Positions 32,901 to 43,439 of a DNA stretch of 64,000 nucleotides are shown here, one piece after another. The stretch lies in assembly GCA_035610835.1 (NCBI GenBank), contig CM069455.1, forward strand, positions 52,308,639 to 52,372,638, in the 5' to 3' direction. Each line of letters starts with the position of its first letter. Position 1 is the stretch's first letter. Made by a program: the position numbers and the translations under genes. The notes under the pieces are model-generated. The model was given only the letters and a program-made list of their open reading frames with translations. It did no database searches and had not been told where the DNA came from. The stretch comes from Ophiura sarsii (lineage: Eukaryota; Echinodermata; Ophiuroidea; Amphilepidida; Ophiuridae).

Positions 32901-35900
32901 AGTTTAAATTTCATTTAAATACGCTTAATACGCTTTTTCATTTTCATTTCACATTTCCAAATCATCTAAAACACGATAAATGATAGTATTCTCAAACCAA
33001 CCAACATACATGTACGATGATGTTGTGTAAGGACTACATAACTTTAACATAATTTTCACAATCTGTAAAGTCTACAAAGACCTCCTGCTAATTTTCAATT
33101 TGATTCATGATTGAAATAGGTGAATATGAATGACAATTAGGGCTGTCATCGACATGGACTATATCGACATTATATCGATATCACTATAAATTCCGACATG
33201 TCGATATCCAAATTGGTATGTCGATATATTTTTTATTTTACAATTTTTTATATGAAGGCTGTGTAAGTTCTAAACGTCCACAAAGTTCACTAATCGTATC
33301 CCCTATTAAAATTTTAAAAGCCACAAAATTTGCCATTAAAACAAGCTGGCTCATTACATCCGAACATAGCAGGATTTAACAATTGAATCACTCGAAATCG
33401 CGATCGTCACACTCGCAATAGTCGCCATCTTGTTTTTGAGATTGCTTCATTTTCTGCTTAGTCTAAATCCTCAGTCGTTTAACAATATCAATATCCATAT
33501 ATTGGACACAGAGGCCGTTGGTGGGACTGTTTCTATTGGTTCATTTTAGGAAATTTACGATATTGCTTTCTAGAAACATTATCGTATTTAATACCGCATG
33601 TATTTTGAAAGGGAATCCACAAGTTTAACATTTTGTTGGGTTGATTTTTGTAATAAAAAGCGTAGAAAATGTTGAAAAACGGCAAATTAATTATTATGTT
33701 TATATTTATAAGTATATGGTTTTGAACTTGTGTACATTGACATAGCGCTATTGATGACACTGCAGTGATAGCTTAGTACAATGGACCTTTTGTGGTGACG
33801 ATCGGCATGATACTTTTAATAGTGTTTGGTTCATAAAATGTCGACATCATATCGATATCGAGATTGTAAAATAGCAACATGTCGACATGAAAAAAAGATC
33901 TCGACGACAGCCCTAATGACAATTGACAAAGCAATTGCAATATAACATAATTTATCCTTCACAACAATATGAGCAGACTCCGCAATCAATTTTAACCTAC
34001 AGTGAAAATATGCTATGATAGGGCAGGAGGCGAAGTAATTTGACCAACAGTATATTTGCAAATGTGACCCGTCACGTCAAAACGGACATGTTGGTGGCCC
34101 GAATCAAATCCGAGTTATTGGTATGGCTTGAAAGAGCACATTTTAAGCTTTAAAATGATACCATGATGAAGGTATTCAGACTTTGTAAACACAAGATATG
34201 ATTTGAAGAAGCAAAATTTGTTCTATTGTTTTCTTTATATTTCATCAAATATATTGGCCTCTATCTCAAAACTGTGTTTGCCGACAACATGTCCTTTTTG
34301 ACGCGACTGGTCACAAATTGTCAAACAAAAATAAAAATATACACAGCTACAGGACAGGATATATTTTTATAATAAATGGAATTTAGGCCTAAAAAAAAAA
34401 AATGTTTGATTGGCGTAACCCGACCGACCCTAAATACAGTGCCGACCCTGAATATTTTTTATTATTTTGAGGGGAAAAAAAAAAAAAAAAAACCCCAACA
34501 AACCTGAAATCTGAAGTTTGTTATTGTTTAAAACTTCAGAAACTTGTACTCATAGAGTATGTTGGTTTCTATAAGAAAAATGTTTAAAGAAAAGGGAATT
34601 TTTGCCGTCTCTTCATTTGTGTGTACTGCTGTCTTTCAAGTGTTCAAAAGTAGATGATTTAAAATTTTAAAAAATAATAAAAAATAAAAAAAATCCCGAC
34701 CGACCTACCCTATTGTTTTGGTCATGTTACGCCAATCAAACTTTTTTTTTTTTAGGCCTTACTTGATAACAACAAGCTTTGGAATAAACATCACAATAGA
34801 GCGGGTGGGGGTATTAAAGGCATATTATGTGATCTTTTCCAGAGGGCGCCCTCTATTCATGATTTTTTTTTAGAAAGTAGATTTTCTTGCAGATTTACAT
34901 TTCCGATCATAAATCATACATACATTCCAAGTTACAGAGCGATACGATTCCTAATTACCTCAAAATCATGGTTTTAGAGTGAATTTAGAGTGAAAAATAT
35001 AAACTGTCGGGATTCCGACAGTTTATTTTCACTCTAAAACCATGATTTTGAAGTAATTAAGAATCGTATCGCCCTGTAACTTGGAATGTATGCATGATTT
35101 ATGATCAGAAATGTAAATCTGCTTTCTATTTTTTTTTCGATGTTGAGGGCGTTCCCTGGAAAGATCACATAATATACCTTTAACCCTAACTCCCCGGGTG
35201 TGCTTTTCTGAATTGAACTATCTCGGGAGAAAAACGGAAAATCAGTCTCCGCACGCGCTGCGGCGTGTGCATGCAAGTCTGATGCTCTACCGACTGAGCT
35301 ACACGGGTGATGAACAGCACATGAAAGAAGGTGCTTCTTAACCCTAACTCCCCGGGTGTGCTTTTCTGAATTGAACTATCACGGGAGAAAAATGGGTCAA
35401 ATTTGAGGGGAAAAACAATCTCCGCACGCGCATTAGATTCTGGAGGCAGTTTCAAACTATTGCAGTCCAGATGCTTTTTGGAATTTAGGCTTATTTTCGA
35501 TCTTGATTTAACTATGTGTCCATATTGCATTCAAAATGATCCCAACCGTTATGTTATGGTCACTACATACAACTATTTTGATTAGAGTTAGTGAGTGTTA
35601 GACAACATCAGTGTTAACTTAACCAGTGAACTGGTTTTTTTTAATCAAAAGCAAATCTCATGGCTAATCTATGTCACAGAATAAATGTTCCCATGAATAT
35701 GTTATGAATGTTATTTCAAATTCAATTTTCCAGATTCAAATATAAAATGCTTGCCATTGTAATACGTTATTTTCTACTGGCCCAACGACTGAACAGACAT
35801 GAAACGGTTAAATATCATGTCACACCTTGTGATTCTAAGTAAGGAAGGACCATTGAATTTTATGCACCTCAAATTTTGGAATACGACTATTTTCTAAAGA

Positions 35901-38900
35901 TGGCCCTTCATGAAGAATAGAAAACATGAAGTTGAAAATCAGGCCAGAAATCAGAACACCTACCTTTAAAATCAAAACCTGTAGTTCTTTATTAACATGC
36001 TTTATAATACGCACCTCTAAAATGTGCGCTAATAAACACAGTCAGCACACACTAGGGATGGGAGCGAGTCCTGGGAACAAAAATATTTCTATTCTACATG
36101 AAGGGTCATCCTTAAAATAGTCATATTCCAAAGTTGCATAACCCCCTCCTCCAATGGTTCTTATTTTTAGAACCACAAGGTGACATGAAATTTGCCCATT
36201 GAGAAATACACAAACTAGCTAGTTGGTTAACCACCTTTGGCGGTAATTCACTGCATTTTGGCCAACATGTATAACATCTAAATGGAACATATCTTACGCC
36301 TATGATTTTACAGAAATAATAAGAAAGATTTGGGCTTTCTTTTTATATCAAAATATGATTTGTGAAGAAAAAAATCTAGTGATCGGAACATACACCTAAA
36401 ACATATTAGTTCTGAAACAGAAAACATGGCTTGATAAATATTGAATGATACACAGAGGTGTGGATACTCTCTACAGAAAATAAACAGCTCCCTCAACATA
36501 AGTCTCTGCCACAAACCTCATAACTGACACTTACTTGACCTCGTCCTTAACGTTACCCCAGTTGTGTGATCCGCCCCCTTCTCGCTTGTCTTGGGCCTTG
36601 AATGAGCTGCTGAAGACAATAAAAGATATTTAGAATATAATAATGTAGTAGTCTGCCATGGAAAGAATGGAGTACTTGTGAACATCCCACGGGGCTGGAA
36701 AGTCACGAATGATGAAGACCAATTCTTGGAATTTGAGGAGATGGGCTCATTTGGGAAAATGAGTTTGTGAACATCCAATTGTTGTTGGAAAGTCACACAT
36801 GAAGACCAATTTCTGTTAAATTAGAATTGTAAAAACCGTTATTTATTACGATAAACATGTAATACGGGATCCATCAACATCTGGGTGGAAATAGTTTTCT
36901 GAAAATCGTCTTAGCAGAAAATAACATATAATCTCAATTTCCTGCAAACAACTGGTCTGTTTTTATGCTAATTAAGAGCTAGTAAGATGTTAATTTGTGA
37001 ACCTACATGTAGAAGACACCAGACAAACGTCTGGCTGGCTGTTTCTTTTCCTGATTTGCTGGAATTTATAGCCAAAACTTTCCTAGAATATAGACGGAAG
37101 GAAGTGCTTGGTGTTTCATCGTGTACTACTCAATGGATTAAATTGCAATAATACATTTTCCTCCAAGTTCTAACATGTCCTTGATAGCTTCCTGATTTCA
37201 ACAGAACACTGCACTTTCATTTTGATAAGATACATCAACATAGGGAGTGTCAATCAATAATATTACCCAATAAAAGGAGCCAGGTTTGAGTGTTGGGTGG
37301 CAATTTACTCAATATATTTTGTAAAAGGTGCATGTTTCGATCACTCTTTTTTTTACATCATGATATTTTGATATCAGAAGAATATCCATATTTTTCTCAT
37401 TATGTCTGTAAAATAGTAGGGGCCAGAAATGTTCCATTTAGAAATTATAGGCTAAAATGTGGCGAATTACTGCCAAAGGTGATTAACCATCAGCCAGTTT
37501 GTGTACTGGTCGGTATATGTTCTCAATGGGCAAAATTCTTGTGACCGTCTTGCTTCTAAAATTAGAACCATTGGAGTTAAATGCAACTCAAACTTTGGAA
37601 TGTGGTAATTTTAAAGAAAACCTTTCATGTAAAAAATTGTAAATATAGAAAACATCAAGTTGAAAATCAGGCTAGCAATCAGAACATCGACCTTCAAGTT
37701 TTTAGCAATATTTTACTAATACTGGAAATATTTAGGATAAATTCAGTAAATACACCCTTCATGAGTTGAGTAGTGAGTGTAGCAGGCTCTACCATTGAAA
37801 TGGTGAGCTCAAGAAGTGAATGGTGGGTGCCACTTTCCACTGTAGCTACAACTTACAAAGCCTGCCCGAGAATATAAAGAGGTATTTTCGAAACTTTGAC
37901 TGCAAGGCAAAAGCCTAAAAAATACCCATTATCAAGAAATCAAATACAAGGAAAATAAATGCTACACGGTCCCCAAAACTGCACTTGCCTCTTATCGCTG
38001 CCACTATGCCTGTCAAATTCCCTCTTTCCTCGGTTATCACGTCCACCTTGGTATCCGCCTCTGCCTCTACCCCCTCTCCCTCTACCACGGCCCCTTCCTC
38101 GTTCACCACCAAATTCTCCCCTTGGCGGCCTGTCCGCTTGGTCACGGAACGAACTAAACGACCTTTCACCTCCCCTGTCACTTCTGAATTCGTTTGATGG
38201 TGCCTGGTTTTCTCTGTTGTCGTGAAAGAATCCACCGCCACCGCCACCGCCACCCTCTTGGTTTCTCCTTTGATCACGGTTGTCTTTGCCACCTTCGCCG
38301 CGAGAACTGTCATCTCTGTTGCGTCTGTTGTCTGATCGGCGGTTGTCTGAGCCGCCGCCCTGACCTCCACCACGCTTATTGAAATTGCCAAATCCTTTGG
38401 GCTGATCACTGAAGCCGCTGCCACTGCCACCGCCTCCTTGCCGCCTTCCTTCAGATCTGTCTGATTTTGTTTCTGTACCAAATCAAATTGTAAAAAGAAC
38501 TTGAGCTTGAATAAGGAAAACTACATCAACTTTGGATAGCTGAATTTGACATTTTGTGCCAGGGTAGGTCTGGTTAGAATTAGATATTAGACTTAGCCTC
38601 TGCATTGTGTGCATAATATGCAGCCTGTTAGGTATAGAGCACTTGCATGGAAGGTCATTAGGCCCTTCACAATTGATATTGAGTTTTCTGTTGCCGCCCG
38701 CGTCCGAAATTGAGAATTACAAAATATTCTATTATTTTATTTTTATTTAGGATTTTCACCTTAAAAATGACTTTCAATAAACTTCATTTGCTAATTTCTG
38801 ACTTTAATTATATCAGCTAAGATAAGATGACGAACAAACATAGAACATGATTGCATTAAGTGGGTATCAAATTAATCATACTTGAAAAATAATTAAATGC

Positions 38901-40872
38901 AGAGTCCTCGATATAAGGGTTGAAAATTGGTCATAAAATTATTAGTTTCGAAATAAAGAAAAATAAAAGATAATTAATAATTAAAAGCCACCTTGTCCCT
39001 TTTTTTTAAACAGGAAACTCAAAATCAATTGGGAAGGGCCTTAGTTCAAATCATCCTCGAAGGCATGCAATGCAAACCAATCTCTTCAATCAATTAATAG
39101 TTTGACGGGCGATTGATAATTGTAAGTCCATGCATTTGCATAGGTCATGGAGGATTTGAACTGACCTTCCATGCAAGCGGCCTATAAGAAAACTTGATAC
39201 AAGCGGGAGAAGGAAAATAGGAAAACTAACCATTTCATAATTAATAGCCAGTTAGCTGGACCCTTGCTAGGGATGTTCATATCATTGACTACAGAGGGCG
39301 ACATTTTTTTGAAAATTTGTCGCCAAAATATGTAGAAAACTCCATGTTTACCTCTTTTAAATCTAGCGAAAAAGGGAGACACAAGGTGGGATGTATTCAC
39401 TGATGTCTTACTAACCACACACAAGCATCTGGACATCATGATTTTAAAGCCCTAACAAGCTAAAATAGTTTAAAATTTGCATGACTTGACCAGTTTTAGC
39501 AATATAAGGCAAACTGTTATGAACATGCCTACCCTTGCCCTTGTGTGCACGCAGACCTGACTGTTTATTTTTCTCTTTAAACCATGATTTTGAAGTAATT
39601 AGGAATCGCATCGCTCTGTAACTCTGAATATATTTATGATTTATGATCAGAATGTAAATCTGCAAGAAAATCTACTTTCTAAAGAAAATCATGAATAGAG
39701 GGCGCCCCCTGGAATGAAAAGATCACATAATATGGCCTTTATGACATCCGTTGCCTGGGCGTAGATAGAGAACAGGTTTTGTTACCCATTGCCTATTTTT
39801 TACTAGGCTTATGCATATTTACAATTTTAATTTGCTGTCTTGCTAGACGTCCCGTACGGAATAAACCATTCTAAAACTTCCAACCCATTTTAATTAAAAT
39901 CAGCATGCCGTTGCACACATCGCCTTCTTTTAATTTATAAATTACATTTTGTACAATCTATCAATTATTATGACCAGGAAAGCTGAGAAATCATCTCCCA
40001 TAAATGAGACCGAGTTCAGCGACATTGACAAATATGAGATGATCTGTAACTGTAAACAATTTTATACAGACATTGAGTCATTGACAGACCAAGTAAGTCC
40101 AACAATTGCATAGTTTCATGACTTGACTGTGTACAGTGTGTACATGAAAACATGTAGAAATAATGTAATCTGGAAATATGTGCGATCACATGATCGTAAA
40201 TACTTCAGTAATATGTGTTGCCGTCTACCATGGTTATCATGGTACATTTTTTACTGCTAGCATGGCTAAGTAAAGGGCAAGGCCTACACAATCAATGAAA
40301 ATGGAATTGGAAATAGCACAATCATGAATCATAAATTGTAAATAGCCATGATGGATGATTAAAAACGAGATATAACAAATATGAGTTGAACAACTAATTA
40401 TGTGCATTATAAATTTACCCATGCATGAATATGAAACACATAATTTGGACACAAATACAGGTATTGTGCAGAACATTTCGGACTTTGTACATATTCACCA
40501 CGTGTGTAAAGTCACGCGTGAAATTTAAACATGGCATCCTTCGCGATTCATCTTCCCACCCCATCATTTTAAACCTCTATTTTACATCATTTCTCAACGG
40601 AGATGAAATTATTCGAGTAGATGGGAATATTCTTTGAAACATCAATGAACGATTATGTAACCTCATAACTCACCTTCTTTTCTAGATTTTGGTTCTGGCT
40701 CGGGATCTTTCTTGACCGCTTCCTGCTGCTTTTTTGACTTTTTACTACCCTTCTGTGGTTTTTTCTCCTTGGCTTGTGCCTCTATTCTAGATAAAATTTC
40801 GTCCGGATCTCCGACACTATCATACTCCACAAGAAACCTATTGTGGGTCTGTATACCGTATGTTGTGTCCAT
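23435..40872 (-). CDS. SERBP1: SERBP1/HABP4-family mRNA- and ribosome-binding protein
   Basis: Six exons (40872-40674, 38472-37989, 36609-36535, 30345-30250, 26290-26056, 23953-23435) join without a frame break into about 535 residues. The N-terminus (THNRFLVEYDSVGDPDEIL) is followed by a Lys-rich block, a long RGG/Gly-Arg region, the hallmark GKREFDRHSGSDK, then GGGSHNWGNVKDEV. Next come an acidic stretch, PPEMSLEEYKEMLAKERYR with QWKKTTALKKK, a second Gly-Arg/DRED repeat region, and the end VDNEEEFPSLGGN. This is the order found in SERBP1 and HABP4, which bind RNA and occupy dormant 80S ribosomes. It is longer than vertebrate SERBP1 (about 400 residues), mainly through Gly-Arg expansion. 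SERBP1 and HABP4 split in vertebrates, so the symbol is family-level. Intron 2 is GC-AG. Confidence 0.93.
24000..24412 (+). repeat. Tandem duplication with poly-C joints
   Basis: CATTGTATCATCTCCA to CATAATGCCCATGCCCC occurs twice (24000-24196 and 24210-24410) with about 95% identity by eye. It lies in the last intron of the SERBP1-like gene. Confidence 0.85.
24448..25093. mobile_element. hAT-type non-autonomous element
   Basis: The ends CAGGCTTTGCCGTTTGA and TCAAACAGCAAAGCCTG are inverted; CCACAC is repeated on both sides (24442-24447, 25094-25099). Internal GGAGAGC motifs repeat near 24475-24545. No transposase. Confidence 0.65.
25293..25645 (-). mobile_element. MITE family B copy 1
   Basis: It runs from TTAAAGGTAGATGTTCCG to the inverse GATCGGGTCATCTACCTTTAA. 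The interior matches copies at 36090 (same strand), 37326, 58517 and 62178 (other strand), for example TTCCAAAGTTTGAGTTGCAT. Confidence 0.75.
25758..26042. mobile_element. TA-flanked MITE, family C copy 1
   Basis: The ends CCGTATTATC...TAAGTGCTCAGGGCGC and GGGCGCTTAATAGGGATAAT are inverted. GCGCTTATTGGTGAGCGC motifs recur inside. The right end lies 13 bp from exon 5 of the SERBP1-like gene, on its donor side. Confidence 0.8.
26056..26290 (-). CDS. SERBP1: SERBP1-like exon 5
   Basis: The acceptor TTCACCTTCAG precedes 26290; the donor GTAAT follows 26056 in phase 0. It encodes an acidic run, then PPEMSLEEYKEMLAKERYRK and QSQWKKTTALKKK, matching the conserved EMTLDEWK region of the family. Confidence 0.93.
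26384..26986. mobile_element. Inverted-repeat element, about 150-bp arms
   Basis: ATTCCAGGGTGCCCCGGCCA at the left pairs with GGGTACCACCCTGGAT at the right. Pairing continues through the GGCCATTTTGGAA and GGTCTAATTTATTTGATTT blocks. It sits in the intron just upstream of exon 5. Confidence 0.75.
27484..27760 (+). mobile_element. tRNA-derived SINE-like element
   Basis: An A-box-like TGGCTGAGTGG and B-box GGTTCGAATCCC lie 43 bp apart at 27491 and 27532, followed by a non-tRNA body (GCGTAATGGCATGAGCG, GGGCAGGTAATCCAACCC, GGGGTAGTTATAGAGGATCC). The tRNA part folds poorly. It is possibly a SINE; its family is not recognised. Confidence 0.45.
27904..28195. mobile_element. Telomere-like-ended element with tRNA-like core, copy 1
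   Basis: The left end TTAACCCTAACCCTAG and right end TAGCGTTAGGGTTAA are inverted. A minus-strand tRNA-like segment (about 28061-27989) has GTGGCTGAGTG, a CTGTCAC anticodon-type loop (GTC, Asp-like) and GGGTTCAACTCCC, but a poorly paired acceptor stem. A second copy lies 25 bp away. Confidence 0.7.
28220..29376. mobile_element. Same element, copy 2, split by a hAT-type insertion
   Basis: 28220-28379 and 29274-29376 match copy 1 nearly base for base, apart from a deletion of about 30 bp in the right part near 29325. The break carries an 8-bp duplication and the 886-bp insert described separately. Confidence 0.8.
28380..29265. mobile_element. hAT-type insertion inside copy 2
   Basis: GGGGGAGG is duplicated at 28372-28379 and 29266-29273. 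The ends TAAGCATGTTGCGATATCG and CGATAAACACACCTA are imperfectly inverted, and GATATCGCG motifs lie near both ends. No recognisable transposase. Confidence 0.75.
29632..30310 (-). repeat. Tandem array of the exon 4 3' half plus splice donor (seven units)
   Basis: Units of about 92-105 bp, read on the minus strand, each contain TTAGAGGCTAGCCAATGGAA, the exon 4 coding end and the donor GTAAGCCACC, then a C-run and A-run. Donors fall near 29657, 29761, 29853, 29948, 30046, 30139 and 30249 (the real exon). Three downstream units have a 1-nt deletion (CTCGGGTT for CTCTGGGTT on the plus strand), which shifts frame. Confidence 0.9.
30250..30345 (-). CDS. SERBP1: SERBP1-like exon 4 (acidic linker), parent of a tandem array
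   Basis: The acceptor CACATTGTAG precedes 30345 and the donor GTAAGC follows 30250, phase 2 in and 2 out. It encodes TLDTSNTSEELEASQWNPEK and PEQDAEKTTEPK, an acidic poorly conserved linker. Six further copies of its 3' half with donor follow downstream. Confidence 0.85.
30627..30786. mobile_element. hAT-type MITE with 8-bp target duplication
   Basis: The ends CAGGGATAGCGCT and AGCGCTACCCCTG are inverted, and TCATTATA is duplicated at 30619-30626 and 30787-30794. It is 160 bp, in the intron upstream of exon 4. Confidence 0.85.
31077..31195 (+). repeat. 60-bp tandem duplication
   Basis: CTCCCGTCATTAGAAGTTTT and CAACAAAATTCTTCTGAAAA occur twice in direct orientation at about 31078 and 31138. 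Confidence 0.85.
31503..31751. mobile_element. Harbinger-like palindromic MITE
   Basis: GGGGTCGTCCATAATTATCG and CGATAATTTTGGACGACTCC are inverted ends, with TAA on both sides. Arms contain GTACGTAA and G/A-rich blocks. Confidence 0.8.
32289..32757. mobile_element. TA-flanked MITE, family C copy 2
   Basis: CCGTATTATCCCTATTAAGC and its exact complement form the ends, with TA flanks. AGCGCCCA motifs recur inside. It is longer than copy 1 (25758-26042) but has the same ends. Confidence 0.87.
33138..33915. mobile_element. hAT-type non-autonomous element with 8-bp target duplication
   Basis: TAGGGCTGTCATCGACATGG and TCGACGACAGCCCTA form the ends; ATGACAAT is duplicated at 33130-33137 and 33916-33923. 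Subterminal ATATCGA and ATGTCGA motifs cluster at both ends, as in hAT transposase-binding regions. No transposase. Confidence 0.88.
34059..34319. mobile_element. Inverted-repeat MITE
   Basis: CAAATGTGACCCGTCACGTC and ACGGACATGTTG pair with CAACATGTCCTTTTTGACGC and GACTGGTCACAAATTG. It is about 260 bp. Confidence 0.75.
34382..34759. mobile_element. Palindromic MITE with A/T-run ends
   Basis: TTAGGCCT plus an A-run and TGTTTGATTGGCGTAACC at the left are complementary to GTTACGCCAATCAAAC plus a T-run and AGGCCTTA at the right. Internal CCCGACCGACC motifs are inverted too. Confidence 0.8.
34814..35183. mobile_element. MITE family A copy
   Basis: TTAAAGGCATATTATGTGAT and CACATAATATACCTTTAA form the ends, with the central hairpin CTGTCGGGATTCCGACAG. 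It is intact in both arms. Confidence 0.9.
35181..35420 (-). mobile_element. tRNA-headed SINE-like sequence, tandemly duplicated
   Basis: CCCTAACTCCCCGGGTGTGC to GAACTATC-CGGGAGAAAAA occurs at 35183 and 35340. On the minus strand between them (about 35311-35262) lies a tRNA 5' half, GTGTAGCTCAGTCGGTAGAG followed by CATCAGACTTGCATG. The 3' tRNA half is absent. Confidence 0.55.
36090..36403 (-). mobile_element. MITE family B copy 2
   Basis: CTACATGAAGGGTCATCCTT through GTGATCGGAACATACACCT matches family B in the same orientation as 25293-25645. Confidence 0.7.
36535..36609 (-). CDS. SERBP1: SERBP1-like exon 3
   Basis: It is 75 nt, with acceptor TTGTCTTCAG and donor GTAAGT, phase 2 in and 2 out. 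It encodes SSFKAQDKREGGGSHNWGNV plus KDEV, the conserved block after the RHSGSD motif. Confidence 0.92.
37326..37695 (+). mobile_element. MITE family B copy 3
   Basis: AGGTGCATGTTTCGATCACT, TTTTGATATCAGAAGAATAT, CTCATTATGTCTGTAAAAT and AACATCAAGTTGAAAATCAG match the copies at 58517 and 62178. Confidence 0.75.
37989..38472 (-). CDS. SERBP1: SERBP1-like exon 2 (RGG-rich)
   Basis: The acceptor GATTTGGTACAG lies just before 38472. The exon encodes Gly-, Arg-, Asp- and Asn-rich sequence with a run of eight Gly, the GRGRGRGRGGRGRGG block and KREFDRHSGSDK. It ends AAGAG before GCAAGT, a GC donor in perfect consensus. The phase (2) is confirmed by the next exon. Confidence 0.92.
39575..39743. mobile_element. 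MITE family A fragment (right arm only)
   Basis: AAACCATGATTTTGAAGTAA to GATCACATAATATGGCCTTT matches the right arm of family A; the left arm is missing. Confidence 0.75.
39744..40673. other. Intron 1 of the SERBP1-like gene, no recognised feature
   Basis: AT-rich intron proximal to exon 1 without conserved exons or clear inverted repeats. Confidence 0.5.
40674..40872 (-). CDS. SERBP1: SERBP1-like exon 1
   Basis: It starts at ATG 40872 (MDTTYGIQTHNRF) in a GTGGGCACAATGG context and ends before GTGAGT (donor GT at 40673-40672) in phase 1. Its second half is Lys/Glu-rich (EKKPQKGSKKSKKQQEAVKK). Confidence 0.9.
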
Positions 40873-41088
40873 TGTGCCCACTCCTTCTCAGAACGAAGGA
40901 TGGTGATGGATTATGGACGCTTTTTAGCGTTTCTCACCTAGTTTTCCCAGACATTCAATATGGCGAAATTTTCTACTTTGCTGAAAAAAATCGACAGAGC
41001 TGATATTGGCATGGCGAACTTCGGACGTGAGATGGCGCTAAATTCTCTGGACACAACTACTTTTTCGCAGGGGTGTTCTAACTGTTAA

Positions 41089-41715
41089 CCGTTATATTCG
41101 CAGTTATTATTGATTGATAGCTTTAGAACTTTTTGAACTTTTATTTATTGATACCTTTCGTCCCCATATAGGGAAAATAAAGGCTTAAACATAATACTAT
41201 CTTAAATTTACGACTTATAGATGTAATTATAAATACTCTGGAAAAGAATGAACACATATCAGAATTGAACTGAAGAAAGACATTAAATTAATAACACTAT
41301 ATTTCATATTATACGAGCACTGGTCAGACTAATTAAATAAGTATAAAAGAAATGAAAGATATTTCGTGAGAATAGAGACTTCTTTTTTTTCTTTTTTTTT
41401 TTTAAAGTGAACAAAAGATGAAGAAGAGCCAACATTTGTGAACAATTTCTTTAATAAATTTACTAAGGTTAATTATGTGCTTAAAATCTTTTGACGTGAT
41501 GACACTATACATTTTGTAACGAGGTAAATTTCTTGTCAACTAGTGTATTTCTGAGTTGATTAAAATATTTACATTCGAATATGAAGTGAAATTCATCACC
41601 CACTATATTATCGCTGCAAAGATTACATTCTATCTTCATAATTGATATTAAAATATCTACCGGTTACTACAGGAATACTTGTGTTACCAAATCTAAAGAC
41701 TAAATCTACAACTGC
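41089..41715. other. Intergenic sequence upstream of the SERBP1-like gene
   Basis: No supported gene. A short frame at 40960-41088 is treated under findings. The rest is AT-rich with a T-run near 41390. Confidence 0.45.
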
Positions 41716-41718
41716 TAA

Positions 41719-42843
41719 GGGAGCGTTCATAAATACTTTGGTGGGCGGCTGGATAATTATAGGGGGGGGGCAAAAAGTTTTGATACTCTGCAAAGGGGGG
41801 TCAAAAAAGTTGTTGAGAACCCTAACAGAGGGGGTCAAAAAAGTTTAAACACTTATTAGTTTTCAACATTTTCTGGGGGCTTCGCCCCCAAACCCCTGCT
41901 TTACCTGTATGCACATTATTTACGGAACGTTCATAAATCAACGTAAAAATAGCTAATTTTTTGGGCGCGCTATGCCAACGGACCTATGTTCGTGTACTAG
42001 CCCCAGCTAAAAAATAATGAAGGCCAAATTCATATCAATAGCAGACAACAATTGCGTGCACATTGTATTCAAAGCCAGGATACATAATTGGAGGGTCCTA
42101 GCTAATTGGTTTCATGAACAGAGAGAGATCCGTGCATAAATATGTGAAGTTATTCAGGGGATTCAGGCCCGTAAGACAAAGGGGGGTGGGGGGCGTTTTC
42201 AAAAGAAAATCACCGGAAGTGATAGAGCTAGTTTTTGTCGGAGACACGCTGATTTTCTAATTTTTTTGTTCCATTATGGTGTCATAGTTTACCGTTCTTG
42301 TTGGTCGACGCACAGAAATACCGGAAGTAGTTTTTGGAGATATTTTTGAGGGGGATTTTTTGGGGGGAGGGGGGATTTTCTCTGTTTTTGGTCAAATTTT
42401 CCGGGGAAGGTTTTCAAAGGTGGGGAGGGCGATCGCCACCGTCGCCCCCCCCCCCCCCCCACCCCCATCTGACGGGCCTGGGATTAAAGACCATGGCAAT
42501 TAACCAAAGATACCCACAGTGGGAGTTCTGATTCACTCTAGATTCTACAACCTGCCCTCCTAGATGTGATGCGTCCATCAAAATAGAATAATATTATGAT
42601 ACACGGTCAAATTCTGTAAAAAATCCCATAAAAGATAACATATCTATGTTCTCTGAACTTGATAACAATGAACGGGGGGGGGGGACAAGAAAGTTTCAGG
42701 TGCAGGCAGTAATACATGGGGGGGGGGGGGTCAAAAAAGTGTGTGGCATGGCGAGAGCCGAGAGGGGGTCAAAAAAGTTTTGATATACCAAAAATGAAAT
42801 TATCCAGCCCCCCCCCCCCACCAAAGTATTTATGAACGGTCCC
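41719..42843. mobile_element. Harbinger-like element with TAA target duplication
   Basis: GGGAGCGTTCATAAATACTT and AAGTATTTATGAACGGTCCC are inverted ends continuing through GGCTGGATAATT. TAA lies at 41716-41718 and 42844-42846. G-run/TCAAAAAAGTT motifs repeat inside both arms. No transposase was found. Confidence 0.8.
42164..42480. mobile_element. hAT-like MITE nested in the Harbinger-like element
   Basis: CAGGCCCGTAAGA and the inverse TCTGACGGGCCTG form the ends, with GGATT repeated on both sides. It contains G-run and C-run segments. Confidence 0.6.
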
Positions 42844-43439
42844 TAATAGCATGAGATTTTGGTAATGTTATCAGGTAACTCTCAAGCCATTCTTTTTTAA
42901 AGATTCTATAATAGTAAGAGCTAGAATTATTTACTACACTATTCCAGTTTTGTAGGAATTGGTCCTGGATTCTACATTTAATCCTTTTTATCCATGTAAT
43001 ATTTACATTTTAAGAAAGCCATGATTGAAACCATGCACATTCGATCAAGGGCGGAAATCCCAGGGGGATGGGGGTGGGGGGGGGGGGGTATACGCCCCCA
43101 CTTTTTGACCTGGGGGTTGGTCAATGTAATCATCCCCCCTCCCCCTGATTTTTCACATCCACCAAACAACAACAAAAAATAGGGGGGGGAAGGGAATTAA
43201 ATAAAGGGAAAAAAGGGGGGAAGGAAAAAACAAGGAAAAAAAGGAAAAAAAGAAAGAAAGGGCGGGAGGCATGATAATACTAGAGTGAAATTACAGTCCG
43301 ATATATTGACATTTCACTCTATAATATTGACTATTTCAATCTTTAAGATCCTTCCCTCAGCACAATCTTAAAAAGAACGACCCATAATCTATTTTGGCGA
43401 ACATAGCCCAAGACCGTAAGGAATTTGGGTGCCTTCTTT

